From contig NC_088295.1 of assembly GCF_032854445.1 (NCBI RefSeq), positions 93,243,805-93,307,804 of the forward strand: a stretch of 64,000 nt of DNA, read 5' to 3'. The DNA is from Liolophura sinensis (lineage: Eukaryota; Mollusca; Polyplacophora; Chitonida; Chitonidae). The position numbers and the translations under genes were made by a program. Positions 35,701 to 48,150 of the stretch are shown in pieces. The notes under the pieces are model-generated. The model was not told the DNA's origin, made no database searches, and was given only the letters and a program-made list of their open reading frames with translations. Each line of letters begins with the position of its first letter. Position 1 is the first letter of the stretch.

Positions 35701-38700
35701 AATCAGTCTGATAAAAGACCAGAGACTGACCTGTAACGTGCAAGATATCGACACCACAACAAATTAGTCTATTGAGGAGTCCGTCTGATGACAGACCCAA
35801 TAGTGACCTGTACCCTGTAAGACATCGACACTACAACAAAGTAATCTATAGAGGAGTCCGTCTGATGACAGACCCAATAGTGACCTTTACCCTGTAATAC
35901 ATCGACACCACAACAAAGTAGTCTGTTGAGGAGTCCGTCTAATGACAGACCCAATAGTGGCCTTTACCCTGTAAGACATCGACACCACAACAAAGTAGTC
36001 TATTGAGGAGTGCGTCTAATGACAGACCCAATAGTGGCCATTATCATGTAATACATCGACACCACAAGAAAGAAATCTTTGGAGGAGTCCGTCTGATGAC
36101 AGACCATATATTGACCTGTACACTGTAAGACATCGACACCACAACAAAGTAGTCTTTTGGGGAATCAGTCTGATGAGAGACAATAGAGTGACCTGTAACG
36201 TGTAACACATCGACACCACAACAAAATAGTCTATTGATGACAGTAGTCGTCTGATGACAGACCAAATAGTGACATGTACACTGTAAGACATCGACACCAC
36301 AACAAAGTAGTCTATTGGGGAATCAGTCTGATGAGAGACCAGAGAGTGACCTGTAACGTGTAAGACATCGACACCACAACAAAGTAGTCTATTGAGGAGT
36401 CCGTCTGATGACAGACCCAATAGTGACCTTTACCCTGTAAGACATCGACACCACAACAAAGTAGTCTATTGAGGAGTCCGTCTAATGACAGACCTAATAA
36501 TGACTTTACCCTGTAAGATATCGACAACACAACAAGGTAATCTATTGGGGAATCAGTCTAATGAAGGACCAGAGACTGACCTGTAACGTGTAAAACATCG
36601 ACACCACAACAAGATAATCTTTAGAGGAGTCCGTCTGATGACAGACCCAACAGTGACCTTTACCCTGTATGATATCGACACCACAGCGAAGTCGTCAATT
36701 GCGGAATCAGTCTGATAAAAGACCAGAGACTGACCTGTAACGTGCAAGATATCGACACCACAACAAATTAGTCTATTGAGGAGTCCGTCTGATGACAGAC
36801 CCAATAGTGACCTGTACCCTGTAAGACATCGACACTACAACAAAGTAATCTATAGAGGAGTCCGTCTGATGACAGACCCAATAGTGGCCTTTACCCTGTA
36901 AAACATCGACACCACAACAAAGTAGTCTATTGAAGAGTCCGTCTGATAACAGGCCCAATAGTGACCTGTACACTGTAAAACATCGACACCACAACAAAGT
37001 AGTCCATTGGGGAATCAGTCTGATGAGAGACCAGAGAGTGACCTGTAACGTGTAAGACATCGACACCACAACAAAGTAGTCTATTGAGGAATCTGTCTGA
37101 TGACAGATCCAATAGTGACCTTTTCCCTGTAAAACATCGACACCACAACAAAGTAGTCTACTGAGGAGTCCGTTTGATGACGGACCAGAGAGTGACCTGT
37201 AACGTGTAAGACATCGACACCACAACAAGATAATCTTGAGAGGAGTCCGTCTGATGACAGACCCAACAGTGACCTTTACCCTGTATGATATCGACACCAC
37301 AACAAAGTCGTCAATTGCGGAATCAGTCTGATGAGAGACCAGAGAGTGACCTGTAACGTTCAAGACATCGACACCTCAATAAAGTAATCTACAGAGGGGT
37401 CCGTCTGATGACTGACCCAACAGCGACATCGACGCCACGAGAAAGTAGTCTATTGAGGAGTCCGTCTATTGACGGACCCAATAGTGGCCATTACCCTGTA
37501 AGACATCGACACCACAACATAGTAGTCTTTTGAGGAGTCCGTCTGATGAGAGACCAAATAGTGACCTGTACACTGTAAGACATCGACACCAGAACAAAGT
37601 AGTCCAGTGGAGAATCAATTTGACGGGAGACCAGAGAGTGACCTTTACCCTGTATGATATCGACACCACAACAAAGTAATCTATTGGGGAATCAGTCTGA
37701 TGAGAGACCAGAGAGTGACCTGTAACGTTCAAGACATCGACACCACAATAACGTAATCTATAGAGGAGTCCGTCTGATGACAGACCCAAAAGTGACCTGT
37801 ACCCTGTAAGACATCGACACCACAGCAAAGTAGTCTATTGAGGAGTCCGTCCATTGACAGACTCAATAGTGGCCATTACCCTGTATGACGTCGACACCAC
37901 AACAAAGTAATCTTTGGAGGAGTCCGTCTGTTAACAGACGAAATATTGATCTGTACACTGTAAGACATCGACACCACAACAAAGTAGTCTAGTGGAGAAT
38001 CAATCTGATGAGAGACCAGGGGGTGACCTTTACCCTGTATGATATCGACACCACAACAAAGTGGTCTATTGGGGAATCAGTCTAATGAGAGACCAGAAAG
38101 TGACCTGTAACGTGTAAGACATCGACACCACAACAAAGTAGTCTGTTGAGGAGTCCGTCTGATGACAGACCCAATAGTGACCTTTACCCTGTAATACATC
38201 GACACCACAACAAAGTAGTCTGTTGAGGAGTCCGTCTAATGACAGACCCAATAGTGGCCTTTACCCTGTAAGACATCGACACCACAACAAAGTAGTCTAT
38301 TGAGGAGTGCGTCTAATGACAGACCCAATAGTGGCCATTATCATGTAATACATCGACACCACAAGAAAGAAATCTTTGGAGGAGTCCGTCTGATGACAGA
38401 CCATATATTGACCTGTACACTGTAAGACATCGACACCACAACAAAGTAGTCTTTTGGGGAATCAGTCTGATGAGAGACAATAGAGTGACCTGTAACGTGT
38501 AACACATCGACACCACAACAAAATAGTCTATTGATGACAGTAGTCGTCTGATGACAGACCAAATAGTGACATGTACACTGTAAGACATCGACACCACAAC
38601 AAAGTAGTCTATTGGGGAATCAGTCTGATGAGAGACCAGAGAGTGACCTGTAACGTGTAAGACATCGACACCACAACAAAGTAGTCTATTGAGGAGTCCG

Positions 38701-41700
38701 TCTGATGACAGACCCAATAGTGACCTTTACCCTGTAAGACATCGACACCACAACAAAGTAGTCTATTGAGGAGTCCGTCTAATGACAGACCTAATAATGA
38801 CTTTACCCTGTAAGATATCGACAACACAACAAGGTAATCTATTGGGGAATCAGTCTAATGAAGGACCAGAGACTGACCTGTAACGTGTAAAACATCGACA
38901 CCACAACAAGATAATCTTTAGAGGAGTCCGTCTGATGACAGACCCAACAGTGACCTTTACCCTGTATGATATCGACACCACAGCGAAAGTCGTCAATTGC
39001 GGAATCAGTCTGATAAAAGACCAGAGACTGACCTGTAACGTGCAAGATATCGACACCACAACAAATTAGTCTATTGAGGAGTCCGTCTGATGACAGACCC
39101 AATAGTGACCTGTACCCTGTAAGACATCGACACTACAACAAAGTAATCTATAGAGGAGTCCGTCTGATGACAGACCCAATAGTGACCTTTACCCTGTAAT
39201 TACATCGACACCACAACAAAGTAGTCTGTTGAGGAGTCCGTCTAATGACAGACCCAATAGTGGCCTTTACCCTGTAAGACATCGACACCACAACAAAAGT
39301 AGTCTATTGAGGAGTGCGTCTAATGACAGACCCAATAGTGGCCATTATCATGTAATACATCGACACCACAAGAAAGAAATCTTTGGAGGAGTCCGTCTGA
39401 TGACAGACCATATATTGACCTGTACACTGTAAGACATCGACACCACAACAAAGTAGTCTTTTGGGGAATCAGTCTGATGAGAGACAATAGAGTGACCTGT
39501 AACGTGTAACACATCGACACCACAACAAAATAGTCTATTGATGACAGTAGTCGTCTGATGACAGACCAAATAGTGACATGTACACTGTAAGACATCGACC
39601 ACCACAACAAAAGTAGTCTATTGGGGAATCAGTCTGATGAGAGACCCAGAGAGTGACCTGTAACGTGTAAGACATCGACACCACAACAAAGTAGTCTATT
39701 GAGGAGTTCCGTCTGATGACAGACCCAATAGTGACCTTTACCCTGTAAGACATCGACACCACAACAAAGTAGTCTATTGAGGAGTCCGTCTAATGACAGA
39801 CCTAATAATGACTTTACCCTGTAAGATATCGACAACACAACAAGGTAATCTATTGGGGAAATCAGTCTAATGAAGGACAGAGACTGACCTGTAACGTGTA
39901 AAACATCGACACCACAACAAGATAATCTTTAGAGGAGTCCGTCTGATGACAGACCCAACAGTGACCTTTACCCTGTATGATATCGACACCACAGCGAAGT
40001 CGTCAATTGCGGAATCAGTCTGATAAAAGACCAGAGACCTGACCTGTAACGTGCAAGATATCGACACCACAACAAATTAGTCTATTGAGGAGTCCGTCTG
40101 ATGACAGACCCAATAGTGACCTGTACCCTGTAAGACATCGACACTACAACAAAGTAATCTATAGAGGAGTCCGTCTGATGACAGACCCAATAGTGACCTT
40201 TACCCTGTAATACATCGACACCACAACAAAGTAGTCTGTTGAGGAGTCCGTCTAATGACAGACCCAATAGTGGCCTTTACCCTGTAAGACATCGACACCA
40301 CAACAAAGTAGTCTATTGAGGAGTGCGGTCTATGACAGACCCCAATAGTGGCCATTATCATGTAATACATCGACACCACAAGAAAGAAATCTTTGGAGGA
40401 GTCCGTCTGATGACAGACCATATATTGACCTGTACACTGTAAGACATCGGACACCACAACAAAGTAGTCTTTTGGGGAATCAGTCCTGATGAGAGACAAT
40501 AGAGTGACCTGTAACGTGTAACACATCGACACCACAACAAAATAGTCTATTGATGACAGTAGTCGTCTGATGACAGACCAAATAGTGACATGTACACTGT
40601 AAGACATCGACACCACAACAAAGTAGTCTATTGGGGAATCAGTCTGATGAGAGACCAGAGAGTGACCTGTAACCGTGTAAGACATCGACACCACAACAAA
40701 GTAGTCCTATTGAGGAGTCCGTCTGATGACAGACCCAATAGTGACCTTTACCCCTGTAAAGACAATCGACACCACAACAAAGTAGTCTATTGAGGAGTCC
40801 GTCTAATGACAGACCTAATAATGACTTTACCCTGTAAGATATCGACAACACAACAAGGTAATCTATTGGGGAATCAGTCTAATGAAGGACCAGAGACTGA
40901 CCTGTAACGTGTAAAACATCGACACCACAACAAGATAATCTTTAGAGGAGTCCGTCTGATGACAGACCCAACAGTGACCTTTACCCTGTATGATATCGAC
41001 ACCACAGCGAAGTCGTCAATTGCGGAATCAGTCTGATAAAAGACCAGAGACTGACCTGTAACGTGCAAGATTCGACACCACAACAAATTAGTCTATTGAG
41101 GAGTCCGTCTGATGACAGACCCAATAGTGACCTGTACCCTGTAAGACATCGACACTACAACAAAGTAATCTATAGAGGAGTCCGTCTGATGACAGACCCA
41201 ATAGTGGCCTTTACCCTGTAAAACATCGACACCACAACAAAGTAGTCTATTGAAGAGTCCGTCTGATAACAGGCCCAATAGTGACCTGTACACTGTAAAA
41301 CATCGACACCACAACAAAGTAGTCCATTGGGGAATCAGTCTGATGAGAGACCAGAGAGTGACCTGTAACGTGTAAGGACATCGACACCACAACAAAGTAG
41401 TCTATTGAGGAATCTGTCTGATGACAGATCCAATAGTGACCTTTTCCCTGTAAAACATCGACACCACAACAAAGTAGTCTACTGAGGAGTCCGTTTGATG
41501 GACGGACCAGAGAGTGACCTGTAAACGTGTAAGACATCGACACCACAACAAGAATAATCTTGAGAGGAGTCCGTCTGATGACAGACCCAACAGTGACCTT
41601 TACCCTGTATGATATCGACACCACACAAAGTCGTCAATTGCGGAAATCAGTCTGATGAGAGACCAGAGAGTGACCTGTAACGTTCAAGACATCGGACACC

Positions 41701-44700
41701 TCAATAAAGTAATCTACAGAGGGGTCCGTCTGATGACTGACCCAACAGCGACATCGACGCCACGAGAAAGTAGTCTATTGAGGAGTCCGTCTATTGACGG
41801 ACCCAATAGTGGCCATTACCCTGTAAGACATCGACACCACAACATAGTAGTCTTTTGAGGAGTCCGTCTGATGAGAGACCAAATAGTGACCTGTACACTG
41901 TAAGACATCGACACCAGAACAAAGTAGTCCAGTGGAGAATCAATTTGACGGGGGGAGACCAGAGAGTGACCTTTACCCTGTATGATATCGACACCACAAC
42001 AAAAGTAATCTATTGGGGAATCAGTCTGATGAGAGACCAGAGAGTGACCTGTAACGTTCAAGACATCGACACCACAATAACGTAATCTATAGAGGAGTCC
42101 GTCTGATGACAGACCCAAAAGTGACCTGTACCCTGTAAGGACATCGACACCACAGCAAAGTAGTCTATTGAGGAGTCCGTCCATTGACAGACTCAATAGT
42201 GGCCATTACCCTGTATGACGTCGACACCACAACAAAGTAATCTTTGGAGGAGTCCGTCTGGTTAACAGACGAAATATTGATCTGTACACTGTAAAGACAT
42301 CGACACCACAACAAAGTAGTCTAGTGGAGAATCAATCTGATGAGAGACCAGGGGGTGACCTTACCCTGTATGATATCGACACCACAACAAAGTGGTCTAT
42401 TGGGGAATCAGTCTAATGAGAGACCAGAAAGTGACCTGTAACGTGTAAGACATCGACACCACAACAAAGTAGTCTGTTGAGGAGTCCGTCCTGATGACAG
42501 ACCCAATAGTGACCTTTACCCTGTAATACATCGACACCACAACAAAGTAGTCTGTTGAGGAGTCCGTCTAATGACAGACCCAATAGTGGCCTTTACCCTG
42601 TAAGACATCGACACCACAACAAAGTAGTCTATTGAGGAGTGCGTCTAATGACAGACCCAATAGTGGCCATTATCATGTAATACATCGACACCACAAGAAA
42701 GAAATCTTTGGAGGAGTCCGTCTGATGACAGACCATATATTGACCTGTACACTGTAAGACATCGACACCACAAACAAAGTAGTCTTTTGGGGAATCAGTC
42801 TGATGAGAGACAATAGAGTGACCCTGTAACGTGTAACACATCGACACCCACAACAAAATAGTCCTATTGATGACAGTAGTCGTCCTGATGACAGACCAAA
42901 TAGTGACATGTACACTGTAAGACATCGACACCACAACAAAGTAGTCTATTGGGGAATCAGTCTGATGAGAGACCAGAGAGTGACCTGTAAACGTGTAAGA
43001 CATCGACACCACAACAAAAGTAGTCTATTTGAGGAGTCCGTCTGATGACAGACCCAATAGGACCTTTACCCTGTAAGACATCGACACCACAACAAAGTAG
43101 TCTATTGAGGAGTCCGTCTAATGACAGACTAATAATGACTTTACCCTGTAAGATATCGACAACCACAACAAGGTAATCTATTGGGAATCAGTCTAATGAA
43201 GGACCAGAGACTGACCTGTAACGTGTAAAACATCGACACCAACAACAAGATAATCTTTAGAGGAGTCCCGTCTGATGACAGGACCCAACAGTGACCTTTA
43301 CCCTGTATGATATCGGACACCACAGCGAAGTCGTCAATTTGCGAATCAGTCTGATAAAAGACCAGAGACTGACCTGTAACGTGCAAGATATCGACACCAC
43401 AACAAATTAGTCTATTGAGGAGTCCGTCTGATGACAGACCCAATAGTGACCTGTACCTGTAAGACATCGGATGACAGACCCAATAGTGACCTTTACCCTG
43501 TAATACATCGACACCACAACAAAGTAGTCTGTTGAGGAGTCCGTCTAATGACAGACCCAATAGTGGCCTTTACCCTGTAAGACATCGACACCACAACAAA
43601 GTAGTCTATTGAGGAGTGCGTCTAATGACAGACCCAATAGTGGCCATTATCATGTAATACATCGACACCACAAGAAAGAAATCTTTGGAGGAGTCCGTCT
43701 GATGACAGACCATATATTGACCTGTACACTGTAAGACATCGACACCACAACAAAGTAGTCTTTTGGGGAATCAGTCTGATGAGAGACAATAGAGTGACCT
43801 GTAACGTGTAACACATCGACACCACAACAAAATAGTCTATTGATGACAGTAGTCGTCTGATGACAGACCAAATAGTGACATGTACACTGTAAGACATCGA
43901 CACCACAACAAAGTAGTCTATTGGGGAATCAGTCTGATGAGAGACCAGAGAGTGACCTGTAACGTGTAAGACATCGACACCACAACAAAGTAGTCTATTG
44001 AGGAGTCCGTCTGATGACAGACCCAATAGTGACCTTTACCCTGTAAGACATCGACACCACAACAAAGTAGTCTATTGAGGAGTCCGTCTAATGACAGACC
44101 TAATAATGACTTTACCCTGTAAGATATCGACAACACAACAAGGTAATCTATTGGGGAATCAGTCTAATGAAGGACCAGAGACTGACCTGTAACGTGTAAA
44201 ACATCGACACCACAACAAGATAATCTTTAGAGGAGTCCGTCTGATGACAGACCCAACAGTGACCTTTACCCTGTATGATATCGACACCACAGCGAAGTCG
44301 TCAATTGCGGAATCAGTCTGATAAAAGACCAGAGACTGACCTGTAACGTGCAAGATATCGACACCACAACAAATTAGTCTATTGAGGAGTCCGTCTGATG
44401 ACAGACCCAATAGTGACCTGTACCCTGTAAGACATCGACACTACAACAAAGTAATCTATAGAGGAGTCCGTCTGATGACAGACCCAATAGTGGCCTTTAC
44501 CCTGTAAAACATCGACACCACAACAAAGTAGTCTATTGAAGAGTCCGTCTGATAACAGGCCCAATAGTGACCTGTACACTGTAAAACATCGACACCACAA
44601 CAAAGTAGTCCATTGGGGAATCAGTCTGATGAGAGACCAGAGAGTGACATGTAACGTGTAAGACATCGACACCACAACAAAGTAGTCTATTGAGGAATCT

Positions 44701-46090
44701 GTCTGATGACAGATCCAATAGTGACCTTTTCCCTGTAAAACATCGACACCACAACAAAGTAGTCTACTGAGGAGTCCGTTTGATGACGGACCAGAGAGTG
44801 ACCTGTAACGTGTAAGACATCGACACCACAACAAGATAATCTTGAGAGGAGTCCGTCTGATGACAGACCCAACAGTGACCTTTACCCTGTATGATATCGA
44901 CACCACAACAAAGTCGTCAATTGCGGAATCAGTCTGATGAGAGACCAGAGAGTGACCTGTAACGTTCAAGACATCGACACCTCAATAAAGTAATCTACAG
45001 AGGGGTCCGTCTGATGACTGACCCAACAGCGACATCGACGCCACGAGAAAGTAGTCTATTGAGGAGTCCGTCTATTGACGGACCCAATAGTGGCCATTAC
45101 CCTGTAAGACATCGACACCACAACATAGTAGTCTTTTGAGGAGTCCGTCTGATGAGAGACCAAATAGTGACCTGTACACTGTAAGACATCGACACCAGAA
45201 CAAAGTAGTCCAGTGGAGAATCAATTTGACGGGAGACCAGAGAGTGACCTTTACCCTGTATGATATCGACACCACAACAAAGTAATCTATTGGGGAATCA
45301 GTCTGATGAGAGACCAGAGAGTGACCTGTAACGTTCAAGACATCGACACCACAATAACGTAATCTATAGAGGAGTCCGTCTGATGACAGACCCAAAAGTG
45401 ACCTGTACCCTGTAAGACATCGACACCACAGCAAAGTAGTCTATTGAGGAGTCCGTCCATTGACAGACTCAATAGTGGCCATTACCCTGTATGACGTCGA
45501 CACCACAACAAAGTAATCTTTGGAGGAGTCCGTCTGTTAACAGACGAAATATTGATCTGTACACTGTAAGACATCGACACCACAACAAAGTAGTCTAGTG
45601 GAGAATCAATCTGATGAGAGACCAGGGGGTGACCTTTACCCTGTATGATATCGACACCACAACAAAGTGGTCTATTGGGGAATCAGTCTAATGAGAGACC
45701 AGAAAGTGACCTGTAACGTGTAAGATATCGACACTACAACAAAGTAGTCTTTTGAGGAGTCCGTCTGATGACAGACCCAATATTGACCTTTACCATGTAA
45801 GATATCGGCACCACAACAAGGTAGTCTATTGAGGAGCTCGTCTGATGGCAGAACACAGAGTGAACTGTACCCTGTGAGACATCGACACCACAACAAGGTT
45901 CTCTATTGAGGAGCTTGTCTGATGGCAGACGATAGTGACCTGTATCTGTAGGACATCCGCACTACAACAATGCAGTCTACTGAGTCCTTCTGATGTCAGG
46001 CCGGAGAGTGACCTGTACTCTATACGATATGGACAGGACAACAGGGCAGTCTATTGAGAAGCTCGTCTGATGACAGAATAGGCAGTGACC
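32790..46090 (+). repeat. 77-bp satellite with higher-order repeats, about 170 monomers
   Basis: Monomer: GACCTGTACCCTGTAAGACA, TCGACACCACAACAAAGTAG, TCTATTGAGGAGTCCGTCTG, ATGACAGACCCAATAGT (77 bp). A second monomer class has GGGGAATCAGTCTGATGAGA in the same place. A block of about 1004 bp (13 monomers) starts at 35012 and 36016. A larger block of about 2297 bp starts at 36016 and 38313. Further copies start near 39317, 40328, 42629 and 43622. Frames of 60-196 codons on the minus strand repeat with the blocks and are not genes. Monomers become diverged before 34700 and after 45720. Confidence 0.97.
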
Positions 46091-48150
46091 TGTATCCTGT
46101 AAGACAAGGCGGTCTATTGAGGTGTCCGTCCCATGACAGACGATAGTGACCTGTAACCTGAAAAACATTGACTCCACAACAAGGCAGTCTATTGGGGAGT
46201 CGGCCTGATGACAGACCAGAGAGTGATCTGCTCCTTGTAAGACAAACCAGCCTATTAAGGAGTCCGTCTCATGACAGACGACAACACGGCAGTCTGTTGA
46301 GGAGTCGGCCTGATGACAGACCAGAGAGTGATCTGTTCCTTGTAAGACAAGCCAGCCTATTAAGGAGTCCGTCTCATGACAGACGACAACAAGGCTGTCT
46401 GTTGAGGAATCCATCCGATGAGAGACCAGAGAGTCACCTGTGCTCCGTGGACATCGACATCACAACAAGACAGTATGTTGAGGAGTCTGTCTGACAAGAG
46501 ACCAGAGATTGAACCGTAACCTGTAAGACATTGACACCACAACAAAGAAGTCTTTTGATGAGTCCATCTGATGAGAGATCGGAGAGTGACCTATCCTCTA
46601 TACCACATGGACACCACAACAAGGCAGTCTGTTCGCCTGACGACAAACCAAAATGACCTGTACCCTGTAAGACATGGACACCACAACAAGGCAGCCTTTT
46701 CGCCTGACTATAAACCAAAATGACCTGTACCCTGTAAGACATGGACATCATAACAAGGAAGTCTGTTCGCCTGACGACAAACCAAAATGACCTGTACCCT
46801 GTAAAACATGGACATCATAACAAGGAAGTCTGTTCGCCTGACGACAAACCAAAATGACCTGTACCCTGTAAGACATGGACATTATAACAAGGAAGTCTGT
46901 TCGCCTGACGACAAACCAAAATGACCTGTACCTTGTAAGACATGGACATCATAACAAGGAAGTCTGTTCGCCTGACGACAAACCAAAATGACCTGTACCC
47001 TGTAAGACATGGACATCATAACAAGGAAGTCTGTTCGCCTGACTACAAACCAAAATGACCTGTACCCTGTAAGACATGGACACCATAGCAAGGTAGTCTG
47101 TTCGCCTGACGACAAACCAAAATGACCTGTACCCTGTAAGACATGGACATCATAACAAGGAAGTCTGTTCGCCTGACGACAAACCAAAATGACCTGTACC
47201 CTGTAAGACATGGACATCACAACAAGGCAGTCTGTTCGCCTGACGACAAACCAAAATGACCTGTACCCTGTAAGACATGGACATCATAACAAGGAAGTCT
47301 GTTCGCCTGACTACAAACCAAAATGACCTGTACCCTGTAAGACATGGACATCATAACAAGGCAGTCTGTTTGCCTGACGACAAACCAAAATGACCTGTAC
47401 CTTGTAAGACATGGACACCACAGCAAGGTAGTCTGTTCGCCTGACGACAAACCAAAATGACCTGTACCCTGTAAGACATGGACATCATAACAAGGAAGTC
47501 TGTTCGCCTGACGACAAACCAAAATGACCTGTACCCTGTAAGACATGGACATCACAACAAGGCAGTCTGTTCGCCTGACTACAAACCAAAATGACCTGTA
47601 CCCTGTAAGACATGGACACCACAACAAGGCAGTCTGTTCGCCTGACGACAAACCAAAATGACCTGTACCCTGTAAGACATGGACAACACAACAAGGCAGT
47701 CTTTTCGCCTGACGACAAACCAAAATGACCTGTACCCTGTAAGAAATGGACACCACAACAAGGCAGTCTGTTCGCCTGACGACAAACCAAAATGACCTGT
47801 ACCCTGTAAGACATGGACATCACAACAAGGCAGTCTGTTCGCCTGACGACAAACCAAAATGACCTGTACCCTGTAAGACATGGACACCACAACAAGGCAG
47901 CCTTTTCGCCTGACGACAAACCAAAATGACCTGTACCCTGTAAGACATGGACATCATAACAAGGAAGTCTGTTCGCCTGACGACCCAAAATGACCTGTAC
48001 CCTGTAAGACATGGACATCCTAACAAGGAAGTCTGTTAAAGAGTCCGCCGGACGACATACCAGTGAGTGATCTATACCCTGTGAAACACTGACACCACAG
48101 CAAGACAGTTTATTGAGTTGTACGTCTGATGATAGACAAGACAGACGCCT
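46090..48150 (+). repeat. 67-bp satellite subfamily, about 22 regular monomers
   Basis: Monomer: GACCTGTACCCTGTAAGACA, TGGACATCATAACAAGGAAG, TCTGTTCGCCTGACGACAAA, CCAAAAT (67 bp). It aligns to the 77-bp monomer with a deletion around GAGGAGTCCG. The stretch 46090-46560 holds mixed, diverged intermediates. Minus-strand frames up to 273 codons follow the repeat. Confidence 0.95.

Noticed and set aside
32830-45780. CTGATGA in satellite monomers as a hammerhead ribozyme core
   Set aside because: The conserved GAAA and the third stem are absent. CTGATGA here is the loop side of the short GTCTG/CAGAC hairpin.
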